Below are positions 1-9,295 of a DNA stretch of 64,000 nt, piece by piece. The position numbers and the translations under genes were made by a program. How positions within the stretch are numbered: the stretch's first letter is position 1; every line of letters starts with the position of its first letter. Under the pieces are notes generated by a model that saw only the letters and a program-made list of their open reading frames with translations, did not search any database and had not been told where the DNA came from. Source of the DNA: Mesocentrotus franciscanus (lineage: Eukaryota > Echinodermata > Echinoidea > Camarodonta > Strongylocentrotidae); assembly GCA_037976565.1 (NCBI GenBank), contig CP137680.1:19122675-19186674 (forward strand). Direction: 5' to 3'.

Positions 1-398
1 CATTGTGTTAGTAGATGCCAGGAAAACATCACTTACGGGGGTTCAAAATAGCAACAACAAAAAATCGCTTCGCGGCTCGTGGACGATGCTCCGTGTCGTC
101 ATTGGGTCAACCCCTTAGCTAAAAGCTAGATCCCATCATCCGCCCCTGGATCCCTACTCTTGAGGGGGTAGGAGAAAGCAATTTTACGTCATATTACCCC
201 AGGAAGTGCCTGAAAATGCACCTAATGTGGTTCTAAAATTGCAAATGCTTCCTACTCAGGAGGGGGTTCTGAATCCTCCCAGACCCACCCCGCTTGGTCG
301 CTCCGCTCCTCGCCGCTTACGCCTCGCTCCATCGTTTTTCATATATTTCACCCCATGCGATTTTGTGCCCCCGTAAGAAATTCCTGGATCCGCCACTG
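1..398. repeat. hAT-like non-autonomous element, one end
   Basis: The stretch ends at 383-398 with CCTGGATCCGCCACTG. Its reverse complement, CAGTGGCGGATCCAGG, begins the repeats at 22622 and 27242. I read this as the terminal part of a hAT-like short element whose other end lies before the window. No coding potential was seen. Confidence 0.5.
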
Positions 399-574
399 AT
401 TTTAAAAATGTACCCTTTTTCTTGAAAATGGCCCAAAATTGACGTTTATGAACCCGTTAATCCGGCACTATGCGGACCACGTCCAATCTAAATAAACACC
501 CCCTGTATACGCGTTTTCTTGGTCACGCATGCTTCCGGTCTTTAAATTCGACTGAGACCCCCGGATGGCCGTTG

Positions 575-1045
575 CGGTCCAATCCAATCCAAAAGATATT
601 TGATATAGCGCCTTTTCCTTGCGGTTACAAAGCGCTGCATACACACCGCTCCACAATGTTTGGGCCACTTAAAAACAAAAGTTAGTCACTTCTCAGAGAT
701 CATTCAAGTATATGTAGGCTGGTAATAAAGTCATTTCTAGCAGAATAGATGTGACATGAGTAATTTCTTGAACTGGTTAACAGATGCGGCCGTCTGCACA
801 GCAGTAGATAGCTGCTTCCACAGTTTTGCAGCAACCGATGGGAAAGGCAATTCACCAGCACGTTTCTTAGAGAGACACTGAGTGAGCCAGATGGATGATG
901 ATGAGCGGGTATTTCGGACCCGAGGACGACGAACCAGGCAGTCAGCTATGTACTGGGGACATCGGCGGTTGAGAGACTTGTAGACCAGTAGTAGGATCTT
1001 AAAAGCTATTCTCAGTCGTACAGGCAGCCAATGAAGTTCAAGTCG
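575..1045 (-). mobile_element. LINE 3' end: RT C-terminus plus 3' tail
   Basis: On the minus strand, 1045 to 737 reads open for about 102 codons and stops at TAG (737-739). It contains ELHWLPVRLRIAFKIL, LLVYKSLN, AAKLWKQL and NQFKKLLMSHLF, the conserved C-terminal block of CR1/Jockey-type LINE polyproteins. The 3' tail continues to about 575 and ends in two to three ATTGG units. The tail holds GCGCTTTG...GGCGCTATA, which resembles the tail of the SINE at 8862-9164. The element is strongly 5'-truncated; no RT catalytic core remains. Confidence 0.75.
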
Positions 1046-1428
1046 AAGAGGTTGTATGTGAGTCCGAAGAGGAGCAGGAAAAAAGGGGGAAAATGATTTC
1101 GCTCAGTATGTCAGCTAAATAGAGACAAAGTGCATTCCGGTAAATATGGTATATTTAGAGAAGACTAACGGGGTAAAAACTTATTAAGAAATAGAATTTT
1201 TAAATCATGGTTGATCAAACTCAAATTGACATTCGAGGCAGCCAACGTATTTTTCTATCGCCTATATTTTAACTTTATCACTCTACTGTGGGGAAGCAAA
1301 TTTTAGAACATGTTAAAATAAAAGGTTGATCAGTGATTTAAAAATGCCAAGAAGCAAATCAGCTCTATATGCCCAACTCTGTAAGTCAAAAGTCCGTTTC
1401 TTTAACAATTATTTCAAATTGTTTTCAG

Positions 1429-1999
1429 ATTTACATGGGTGGTCGTCTCGTTTGCCTCGTACGTCGCTTTAGTTGTTACGTGCAGAGATCTCGGAATTAA
1501 GTTCAACGCACGATCGACAAAAGAGGAATATTCAACGACACGAAAATCTTATATTGCCTTTCCCGCCGTCACCATCTGCAACTCAAACCTCGCAAAGGGG
1601 TTGCTCATCGACAACCCGACAACTAACGCCATCGTTCAAGTCCTCGTTGACGGATCGACTGAGCGCGGTTGGCACACTTTCGGGTTAAACGCAACTGACG
1701 ACGCTTTTGAAACGTGAGTGGATGAGATTTTGCTGGCTCAAGCGCACCAAGCGTCCGACATGATTTTAGAGTGCGCGTGGAAGAGGGGATCGAAGGCTTG
1801 CGGAGCAGCGAATTTCACCACGAAGATCACCAGCGCTGGGGTGTGTTACACTTTCAACGATGGCGAGTTTGAAGACGTCAAAGGCGACACAAGACTTGAA
1901 ATAAACCGGAGTGGAACGCGGCAAAGCCTTTGGGTCCGTCTGAATGCCGAGGTTGATCAATACGTGTCAGCCTTGTTCTCGGAAGGGATTGGATTTAAG
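1429..1999 (+). CDS. Copy A exon 2: TM1 and proximal ectodomain
   Basis: The acceptor is ttgttttcag ending at 1428. The first base completes a codon (phase 2 entry), then FTWVVVSFASYVALVV forms TM1, followed by FPAVTICNSN, LECAWKRG and GVCYTFNDGEF. The reading frame is interrupted once by TGA at 1715-1717, where copy B has CAA. The exon ends GGATTTAAG and is followed by GCAAGC, a GC-type donor also present in copy B. It supplies TM1, the palm start and the first ectodomain cysteines. Confidence 0.8.
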
Positions 2000-2262
2000 G
2001 CAAGCTCTTTGATTTAAAAAAAAATGATATAAATCAGCAATCTTAAGTGCTAATTCAGGTTTACCGCACACCCTCCCAATAAAAGAGTTTGTGTATGGAT
2101 GTTATGCGTACATCCATTTTCGCTTCAAGCATTGAATAATTCAGTAATCATACAATGTTAAACCGATAAATTAATAAATTCTTGATATAGTAGGGCGACA
2201 AGGCGTGCTCAGTTTTAATCATTATAGGGATAATAATAATATAGCATAATTCCCTCGATCCC

Positions 2263-2350
2263 CTCCTCTCTCTCTCTCTTTCTCTCTCCTGTTCCAATAC
2301 ACACATTTTTTGTCTATCTGTCCTTGTACTCTCTCTCTCTCTCTCTTTCT
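2263..2350. repeat. (CT)n microsatellites
   Basis: Two runs of tctctc separated by about 35 bases lie in intron 2 of copy A. Similar runs occur at the same place in copy B (about 35093-35112), so they predate the duplication. Confidence 0.8.
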
Positions 2351-2534
2351 CTTTATTCCCCCAATAATGTACCGCGAAGGATTTTTTTGTATCGGCTATA
2401 CATCCATGATCTGACTAGTGAGTAATTCATCATATTGTATGCATGCAGTGTTTTGTGCTTTTTGATCGTGGAAGTGGAGCAAGTAGCTTAATTTCGATGA
2501 AACTGGAATTAAAAATAATAATAATGGGTCCATT

Positions 2535-2790
2535 TTTAGATAGCGCAGCTATTATATGAATGTACTTTACTGCGCTTAATACAAAGTATCATATTATTAT
2601 CCCGACTGTAGCTGAGCTGCCATAATAAGGCGCTAAAGCATTCAAGTAATTTCTTCCTACATTTACTTCACCTGGGTGGAGAGTGGCAAATGTAGATGAA
2701 TGTCTTGCCAAAGGACAGTAGTGTCGCAATGGGACTCGAACCGCGAACCGTGTGATCCACAGTCCGGTGACGTATCCGCTAGATAACTCT
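2535..2790 (-). mobile_element. tRNA-derived SINE, minus orientation
   Basis: The reverse complement holds a pol III B-box-like GGTTCGAGTCCC (about 2715-2745) after GTGGATCACACGG. It is followed by the body shared with 8862-9164 and 41560-41894 (GACATTCATCTACATTTGCC, CCACCCAGGTG). The tail is diverged. It sits in intron 2 of copy A and is absent from copy B at that position. Confidence 0.7.
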
Positions 2791-2848
2791 ACAATAATAA
2801 TAAACCAATTAAATAAATGTCATATATATATTTCTAATTTACATTAAG

Positions 2849-2947
2849 CTTCTTGTGCATCGTCGAGGCGATGAACCACTGGTCTCTGATATCGGGGTCG
2901 CCATAATGCCAGGTGTTCGAACTCGTATTGCCATCAAAAAGCACACG
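2849..2947 (+). CDS. Copy A exon 3: ectodomain
   Basis: The exon is 33 codons, phase 0 at both ends, acceptor tttacattaag and donor ACG|GTAAGC. It encodes LLVHRRGDEPLVSDIG and VAIMPGVRT, matching the ASIC-type segment after GFK (IH..EPP..D.G....PG..T). Copy B has the same exon at 35941-36039 with the same length and phases. Confidence 0.85.
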
Positions 2948-3004
2948 GTAAGCACAATCACCCGACCGAGGAATTGCGGAAACAATGCAAACAAACCATA
3001 ACCA

Positions 3005-3165
3005 ACTTGTACTTAATTGTCAGGGCTCGCAAGGCACCAAGCTTCGCTTATCATGGAGCCCTGGCCAAATCTGTTTAAAATAAGTGTATATTTCTTCATA
3101 ATTTTTGTATAATGATTTTATTATGAATTCTGAACTGAATAAATAAATGAAATGAAAATAAAAAT
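3005..3165 (+). mobile_element. LINE 3'-tail fragment with hairpin
   Basis: This sequence is absent from copy B at the same intron position, so it is an insertion. It contains CAGGGCTC (3021-3028) pairing with GGAGCCCTG (3055-3063) around a loop with AAGCTTCGCTTA. It ends in AAATGAAATGAAAAT. The layout matches the 3' ends of the LINEs at 26.2, 29.7 and 42.3 kb. It is only the last 150 or so bases of an element. Confidence 0.6.
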
Positions 3166-3438
3166 CAATCATAAACATTTCAATAATTCAATTAAGTGAC
3201 TGAAACTTCTGCATTGAGGAAATGACACAGAGCACTATTTTACATTTAAATGTGCTTCCCTAAACTATGGATTGGTATTCCCATCAGTAATATAACGATT
3301 ATTCATTAAAATATCCCAGTTGAACCACTGTCCAGGAAAGATTCTGCATGTGTATACTTATGATATTTTTCTGACTGGTATCGAGTGATATAAAATAATG
3401 TAGTATAATGTAACCTTTTCCGCATTATAGTAAAGTAT

Positions 3439-3461
3439 ATTCTCTCTCTCTCTCTCTGTTG

Positions 3462-3493
<32 letters not shown>

Positions 3494-3538
3494 ACTCTCT
3501 CTCTCTCTATATATATATACATATCTCTCTTTCTCTCT
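3439..3538. repeat. (CT)n and (AT)n microsatellite before exon 4
   Basis: This tctc-rich run forms the pyrimidine tract of the copy A exon 4 acceptor. Copy B has a shorter tctc run at the same place (36252-36285). Confidence 0.85.
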
Positions 3539-3546
3539 CCATCAAG

Positions 3547-3694
3547 GAGCGGAACATGCCTCATCCATACGACACCGATTGTCGAGACGCTCACTTGGAG
3601 TATTACCCTTTTTACTCGGAGGGGGCGTGTCTGACGGAATGCGCAACCAAGCAACTCGCAGAAGCGTGTGGCTGCAGATTCCCACACATACCAG
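3547..3694 (+). CDS. Copy A exon 4: Cys-rich ectodomain
   Basis: The exon is 148 nt, phase 0 to phase 1, acceptor ccatcaag and donor CCAG|GTGAGT. It encodes MPHPYDTDC, YYPFYSEGACLTEC and CGCRFPH, the cysteine cluster typical of DEG/ENaC ectodomains. The acceptor could alternatively lie three bases later. The copy B counterpart has lost one G. Confidence 0.85.
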
Positions 3695-3844
3695 GTGAGT
3701 GTGGGGCGGGATTAAGGGGGGGGGTCGCGGCACCAGCCTTCAGGAGCCCCCCAGTCCCCAAAAAACAAAAACAAACATGGGTTAGATTCTTTGAATAAAA
3801 TTGTTTTGATTAGTTTGTTGTTAGCAAGCTCTGACAAACTTCTT

Positions 3845-3960
3845 GGCCCGAATTCACAAAGAAGGTTTGTCGACAAACCTAGGTTTATGTGCGTCAAATG
3901 ACGCGTTTCGACGCGTCTCAGACCAAGGATGTCGACAAACCTCCTTTGTGAATTCGGGCC
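3845..3960. mobile_element. Short MITE with near-perfect 30-bp inverted ends
   Basis: GGCCCGAATTCACAAAGAAG at the left and its near-exact reverse complement at the right (CTCCTTTGTGAATTCGGGCC) bound a 116-bp unit. The centre carries GACGCGTTTCGACGCGTC. Copy B lacks it at this intron position. A target duplication was not clear. Confidence 0.7.
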
Positions 3961-4191
3961 TAAGTCTGTAAACTTTCTTATTTTCCGTTAAGTTTCTTGC
4001 TGTTGTTTTTTGTCCGATTATTAACATCATTAACAACAAGAACATCATCATCACTGTCATTATTATCATGTTTTTCTTTAAAATTATCATCATCATTATT
4101 GTTATCAAGATCATATTCATCATATCAATATCATTATCTGTATTGTTATCAATATCAATATCACTTACATTTCTTCTCTCTGTCATAACAG

Positions 4192-4254
4192 GTCCATCCC
4201 CTGTGTGCACTGTGAGACAATACATGGAGTGTGGGCTCTCTAACTTCGAACTGG
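4192..4254 (+). CDS. Copy A exon 5: ectodomain
   Basis: This small 63-nt exon (phase 1 in, phase 1 out), acceptor gtcataacag and donor CTGG|GTATGT, encodes SPVCTVRQYMEC after the Gly split across the junction. It corresponds to the ASIC segment after the CxC..MPG region. The copy B counterpart is 62 nt and frameshifted. Confidence 0.8.
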
Positions 4255-4713
4255 GTATGTGGATTCATGGACAAATAAACTACTATATCAGAGCGACAAC
4301 CTTTTCACCTTATTTTATGTTCATCGACTTTCAATGAAGTATATGTTTTCATTCATGAAACTTCATTGACGGATATAAATATTTTGTAAAAGGAACAAAA
4401 ACAAAAATTGACAAGTAACGAGTAAGGAAATACTTTCATGAAGAAAAACAAATAGTTGATTAATATTTCAGTGAATATATTATTCAGTGGTATCCTACAA
4501 TTTACATGTATTCAAAATAGCTGATATGGGTCCTGCCGTCATTTCTGCTGCAAGAAACGATGTGAGATTTCATGAGAAAATGCTTCAACAGAATCGTTCG
4601 GATGGGAAGATGTAATACTGTATTCAAAATCACAAACAATTGTTTTGCTTTGTTTTGTTTTGTTTTGTTGTATATTTTTAATTTGGGGTTTTATTCTGTT
4701 CTTTACCTCTAAG

Positions 4714-4879
4714 GCTGTGACCTTGATCTTCAAGAAAAGTCAAAACTAACGACTTCCCACTGTCAGAGGGCATGTTATACAGAGCATTTCCAGATGACCA
4801 TGAGCTATTTGAAAGCACCAGGAAAGTACGACTCACAAAGACTGCAGAATCAGTTTAACTGGACTGGGGATGATGTTAC
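4714..4879 (+). CDS. Copy A exon 6: distal ectodomain
   Basis: The exon is 166 nt, acceptor ctctaag, donor GTTAC|GTAAGT. It reads CDLDLQEKS, then SHCQRACYTEHFQ. The CxxxCY spacing matches the last ectodomain Cys pair of the family. The copy B exon has the same length but lost its acceptor AG. Confidence 0.8.
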
Positions 4880-5689
4880 GTAAGTTAAACATGTGATCAC
4901 TGCGGTCTATAAGGGGGAGGGGGGACTCGTCTTATTCCGAGAAAGAACTTGATGAAATATAAAGGAGCGTCTTCTTTTCTCTCCTCTCTATATTACTCCT
5001 TAAACGTTCCTTAACATACAATTGAATATATATTCATACAAATCATTCGTGCCATTCAACAAAATATTTAGCAGTCGAAAGAACAAAAGAATAAATAAAA
5101 ATTTAAGAATACGACGAAATGCCCAATAGGATATACGGATAACTATCTCATGTATTTATTGTGTGTTTATTCAGTCACATGTCTTTATGAAAACTGACAA
5201 AACTTTACGAATTAGGAAGTGTTGGTTACTTGTTTTTGAGTGCACAATTTAAAAAAAAAAACCAGGTTTACTAGGGGAAAGGCTTAGTTTTTATGCCATT
5301 CGGCCAACGCATAGTCAATATGACAGAAGTGTTCTAAACGTATGTTATACTTTGAGTTATTACGTGTTCTTTCTGGAGGATGTACTATGCAGGACACCCT
5401 TACCGTCAAAAACAAAATTGGATTGCTACATTTAAGTGAATCCATAATATTATAACGATACGTTCACGAGAGTCCCTCGAAAACAAAAGAATTGCGAAGC
5501 TCTTCAGACTCTTTTGGTCTGTATGAATATTTAAAATGCAATAATATTGAATGCCATTGAAACCACTTAATGTCATTCTCTTTTTAGTAAGTTTTAGTGT
5601 ACTCTTCGTGATGGAGAGGATTGATTGTATAGCCATAGAGTTCATATATTAGAAAAGGATATCCGATGACCTACAGCTACCCCAACCAT
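4880..5689. other. Intron 6 of copy A, 5' part
   Basis: There is no gene here. The stretch from about 5340 to 5560 is conserved in copy B (38360-38590) and fragment C (17360-17565). It is therefore ancestral intron DNA and useful for dating the duplicates. Confidence 0.6.
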
Positions 5690-5693
5690 TTAA

Positions 5694-8245
5694 AGGGGTT
5701 ATCCGGGCCAGGTTAAAAAATATACAGGCCTGTTGCAAATAAATCAAGGAGTTATATCACCAAATATCACAAATGAACTCGCCTCAGGAAAATTTTAAGA
5801 GCAATTCTCGTGTCGGTTATTTTGGGAAATAAGAATCAAATTTGCAGCTCAGAAATGAGATCGGTCACGTGACACTGTGACGTAGCATCCCACTTCGACT
5901 TGCGCAATCGTACAGCGTGCGCCTGCACTTACAAGATGCCTATGGGGTTGTACGATTCGGCTTGGAGAAGGCAATTAAAAAAGTGCATTTTCCATCCCGA
6001 CGAATCCTCTGAAAGATAGAGAGAGGTGTGCCCAGTGGCTTAATAACATTGGTACTGATAAATATGATATAAAGAACGTATGAATATCATGCCAATAGAT
6101 TGGTTTGCGAGGACCATTTTGAGGAGGATTGCTTCCATGCGCACTATCACTGCTAGCTAGCTGCTAGCATGCAAAATATATGCAAGCATTGAAGGTGGTG
6201 ATGCTACGTCACGAAAAAAGTTGCGCATTACATTCTGGGACAATACGGACTCGTTCACGAACATTTTTTTTGCAAATTTGAAAAATCAATTAAAAACTAG
6301 ACATGTAATACTTGTTTGTAACAAGTATAGGTGGGCTGTTCCAAGTGCATACCACACATGGTTAGTGAGATAGTGATCGGTGAAATGTTTGACCTTTGAC
6401 CCTAATTTGCATAATAAGTACATGTAGTTAAGATAACATTGGCATGATTTGACCTTATTTTTTGAAATAATCCTCTTATTCAGGTCTATTAGTGTGCCAA
6501 ATTTCAGGTCTTTACAATGCATGGTTTTAGAGAAACCATGTACAGTATATTTGACCTTTGACCCCAAAATCTAAATATTATAATGAAATATGCATTTTCT
6601 CGATTTTTTTCATCATATCTCCGACTCATACTCTATCCAAATATGAATATAAAATTAATACACGACAAGGAATCAGATTTCCTATAAGGTTGTATGCAAA
6701 CTATTGACATTCCTCTCCCATAGAAAACATGCAAAATTGGGAATTTTATTACATTGTTTGTGATTGTATATGATATGTTATAACAGACGTAGAAGGTGAT
6801 AAAATCAAATATAAAACAAAAGCAACAAAAAAAATGGACTCACCGGGGAATCCAGCCTGGGTCGCTAGAATGGGAGGCAAGTGCTTTGACCAATATACCA
6901 AAATACTCCACACAGACATTACACGTAAACGGAAAATAGGATTCTCAAATCACATTTTGTAGTTAAAATATTACCATGATCCCAATATCTGATTTAAAAA
7001 TAAATTTTCTCAGCTACAACATATCTGAAGCTGGCAGAAAATCGAGCAAAAAGTAATCGAGATATTGCTCAAACAAGACTGGAATGTAGAATGAAGATTT
7101 CAGAAAAAGTCACCTCCCATACAGAATACACGTAAAATTTGGAAAATTGACATGCCTCCTTTAATCAAAAGAGTGGACCATGACGCGATTGTTAAAATGA
7201 AAAATAAATGTCATATCTCATGTAGACAATTGCCTCAGGTACAACATATAAAAACTTAGGAGAAAAATGATCAATATTTACAGAGATATACTCAATTTTC
7301 CATACATATGCTGACGTCATAACATGCAAATTCGTATTTTGAGTTCCAATGCCATCATGATGATGTCACGATACACTTAATGGTCAAATGAGACATGAAA
7401 TCATATCTCCGACTCGTACTCTATCCAAATATGAAAAAAATTGAGGGTCCCGGTGCATCCCAAAGAGCTATAATGGATTTTATATAGGCATGTTTTTGCC
7501 CCTATATGCTACATGTATGTATTACAAGAGCTCGTGCGCACGGACAATTATCTTGAATGCACGCTCATTCCGTTATTAATGGTCATAAAGAGATAAACAT
7601 GGTATCCAATTGTTTGGAAAAATATGGGAAATATCATGAAGAAAAAAAGGCGATTCTATGTTGCGTACGGCCACGACGAACGAAAACGCGCGCGCATGCG
7701 CGATTTTTTGACAAATGCTCAAAATGGCCTGAAACGTATGCAAAATGAATTTGAGATGATTTTGAGCATTTTGAAATTTTGCGCGCGGACGTACGCGTAC
7801 GCGCGCGTTTTTTGACCTGAAATTGACTGGACGGTTATTGACCTTGATCATGATAAATATAAATGAGAAATGACTATCCGTTATGAAGATATGATCATGA
7901 GTTGATTTTCAGAAAATTTCACAAAATGGCGCCTAGATGACGTCAACTGTCATGGACAAGGTTGAAAACCTTGCTATGCTTTGTCCATATGCCTATACAT
8001 ATGTGTGCCAAATTTCAACGGATTTGATTAAGCCATTTTCATGTTATCTTGGTCACAAAAAAGTGGTTAGAAATAAGAAAAATAAAGAAATAATAATAAA
8101 TGCAAGGTTAACGAAATTATAAGGTGGTATTACTTACAGCCCACCTAATAATCCTGATTATCGTTTTCCAAAACAAAAATATTTGGGTATGGTTGAATTT
8201 TACCTATCTAATGATTCTAAGTTCATTCTGGCCTGGAATTCCCCT
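5694..8245. mobile_element. TTAA-flanked DNA element, 2.55 kb, non-autonomous
   Basis: TTAA occurs at 5690-5693 and 8246-8249. The ends are AGGGGTTATCCGGGCCAG and, reversed, AGGGGAATTCCAGGCCAG, so about 18 bp of inverted repeat with few mismatches. Copy B and fragment C have no such insertion at the matching intron position. TTAA targets are typical of piggyBac and Kolobok transposons. No transposase ORF was found inside. It contains the nested element 6328-8147. Confidence 0.7.
6328..8147. mobile_element. Nested element with TAGGTGGGCTGT inverted ends
   Basis: TAGGTGGGCTGT at 6328-6339 and ACAGCCCACCTA at 8136-8147 are perfect 12-bp inverted repeats, with TA next to both ends. Internal motifs such as GACCTTTGACCC and ATATCTCCGACTC occur more than once. 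The region 7680-7810 is rich in alternating CG and is shared with 20770-21190. No ORF of substance was found. Tc1/mariner-type mobilisation is only suggested by the TA. Confidence 0.55.
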
Positions 8246-8618
8246 TTAATATAAAAGTGCATGACAGCCTACATCCACTATAGTTGCGTAGATACTAGGG
8301 CGACCCCCCTCCCCTCTCGAATGGCAAAATAGGGAGGGGGCAGGAGAGAATTATTTCCATTATTGCAAGTCTCTGCGTTCATATTTATCACTATTCTTTA
8401 TTTTTATTGTTATCTATGTATTCATTCTAACAAATCGATCACAATAACATTACTTACAGATAGGCCTAATAAGAATGATTACAGCGCAAAATACAAAAAT
8501 AATACGAAAAAGGTCACACTCAAAAAAGGGGGAAGAGAAAAAGAAAGGGCAGTATAAAAAATATATTCAAACCATGTAGGCCTAAACAAAATGATCACTA
8601 TTATTTTTGTTTGAATAG

Positions 8619-8710
8619 GAGAAACATCGCAGAGGTCGAGATTTACTTTGCCGATATGAAAGAGCATCATACCAAGAGCGTGGCTGCCTACAGTGCAGCC
8701 GATTTGTGGG
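8619..8710 (+). CDS. Copy A exon 7: post-ectodomain linker
   Basis: The exon is 92 nt, acceptor tttgaatag, donor TGGG|GTAAAG. It encodes RNIAEVEIYFADM, EHHTKSVAAYSAADLWG. This matches the beta-strand region leading into TM2 (family pattern N...LDI.F....Y......Y....LL.D.GG). It is repeated at 41066-41157 and partly at 18477-18537. Confidence 0.85.
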
Positions 8711-8861
8711 GTAAAGTAGTGACACATTGAAGTTTAGATATGTATATTCCGCTGAAGTAAAGTTAATGAATCTCAGCGTTATGAACGGGAAATCAAGACC
8801 TGTTTGGCAATTTGAATTGTGTGAAAGCATGAAGATATTATGAGAGACAGATCGTCGAGCT

Positions 8862-9164
8862 GTGGATCACATGGTTCGCAGTTTGAGTCCCACCGCGGCA
8901 CCAATGTCCTTTTGGGAAGACATTAATCTAAGTTTGCCACTAGCCACCCAGGTGTTATATTGGTACCCCATAGGATGCGAACATTAGTGTGGTTATGTTG
9001 GATTGGCATGTGTGCGCTTGTAAAATGGCACCTGGCCGGAATAGGAATACTTCCCAGGGTGCGGAGCGTGTGCACTATCATGTGCGGATTTGAATCCAAT
9101 GACCTGTGTCAATTTCAATGTCAAGCGCTTAGAAACGTAGGATTAAGCGCTATACTAATGTGAC
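8862..9164 (+). mobile_element. tRNA-derived SINE
   Basis: The head GTGGATCACATGGTTCGCAG with a B-box-like GGTTCGCAGTTTGAGTCCC starts the element. The body includes CCACCCAGGTG and GGCACCTGGCCGGAATAGG. The tail is AAGCGCTTAGAAACGTAGG followed by AAGCGCTATA and an AT-rich end. A SINE sits in the same intron of copy B (41560-41894), which suggests insertion before the duplication. Confidence 0.7.
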
Positions 9165-9197
9165 TAGTATTATTTATTGTCTCTTACTTTTACCTAG

Positions 9198-9295
9198 GTG
9201 ATATTGGAGGACTCATCGGTGTTCATCTTGGAGCCAGCCTCCTCACAGCCTTCGAGTTCGTTGATTACTATTTCCATAATAAAAAAATTTATTGA
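9198..9295 (+). CDS. Copy A exon 8: TM2, tail replaced by LINE
   Basis: The acceptor is tacctag; the exon encodes DIGGLIGVHLGASLLTAFEF then VDY. GAS is the selectivity-filter G/S-x-S motif. After GATTAC (to about 9276) similarity to copy B ends and LINE sequence begins, adding YFHNKKIY before TGA at 9293-9295. Copy B continues for about 30 more residues of basic cytoplasmic tail. Confidence 0.85.

Larger units (their letters stand above)
1429..9295 (+). pseudogene. DEG/ENaC (ASIC-like) channel, copy A, 5' incomplete
   Basis: This is a two-transmembrane, Cys-rich sodium channel subunit of the DEG/ENaC superfamily, expected at the plasma membrane as a trimer. Seven exons are visible: TM1 plus proximal ectodomain (1429-1999), four ectodomain exons, a post-ectodomain exon (8619-8710) and TM2 (9198-9295). 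Hallmarks are FPAVTICNSN after TM1, the Cys-rich stretch with MPHPYDTDC, and GAS in TM2 (GASLLTAFEFVDY). All junction phases fit. The N-terminal HG-motif exon is absent and by comparison with copy B should lie about 11 kb before the window. Defects are an in-frame TGA (1715-1717) and loss of the cytoplasmic tail to a LINE. Either defect could leave it dead or truncated. The family is certain; the subfamily (ASIC-like) is inferred from motif similarity. Confidence 0.85.

Noticed and set aside
1344..1428. Small exon (ATG at 1344, MPRSKSALYAQL) with GTAAGT at 1381 and ttttcag at 1426 as first exon of copy A
   Set aside because: It would leave a 48-nt intron, the phases do not fit (1 plus 1 base), and copy B lacks the donor. 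The HG-motif exon at 22163 fits the phase of the TM1 exon instead.
8870..8925. tRNA gene from the GGTTCGA-type box (also 2715-2760, 41575-41610)
   Set aside because: No cloverleaf or anticodon arm; the same body and tail follow in each case, so these are SINE heads.
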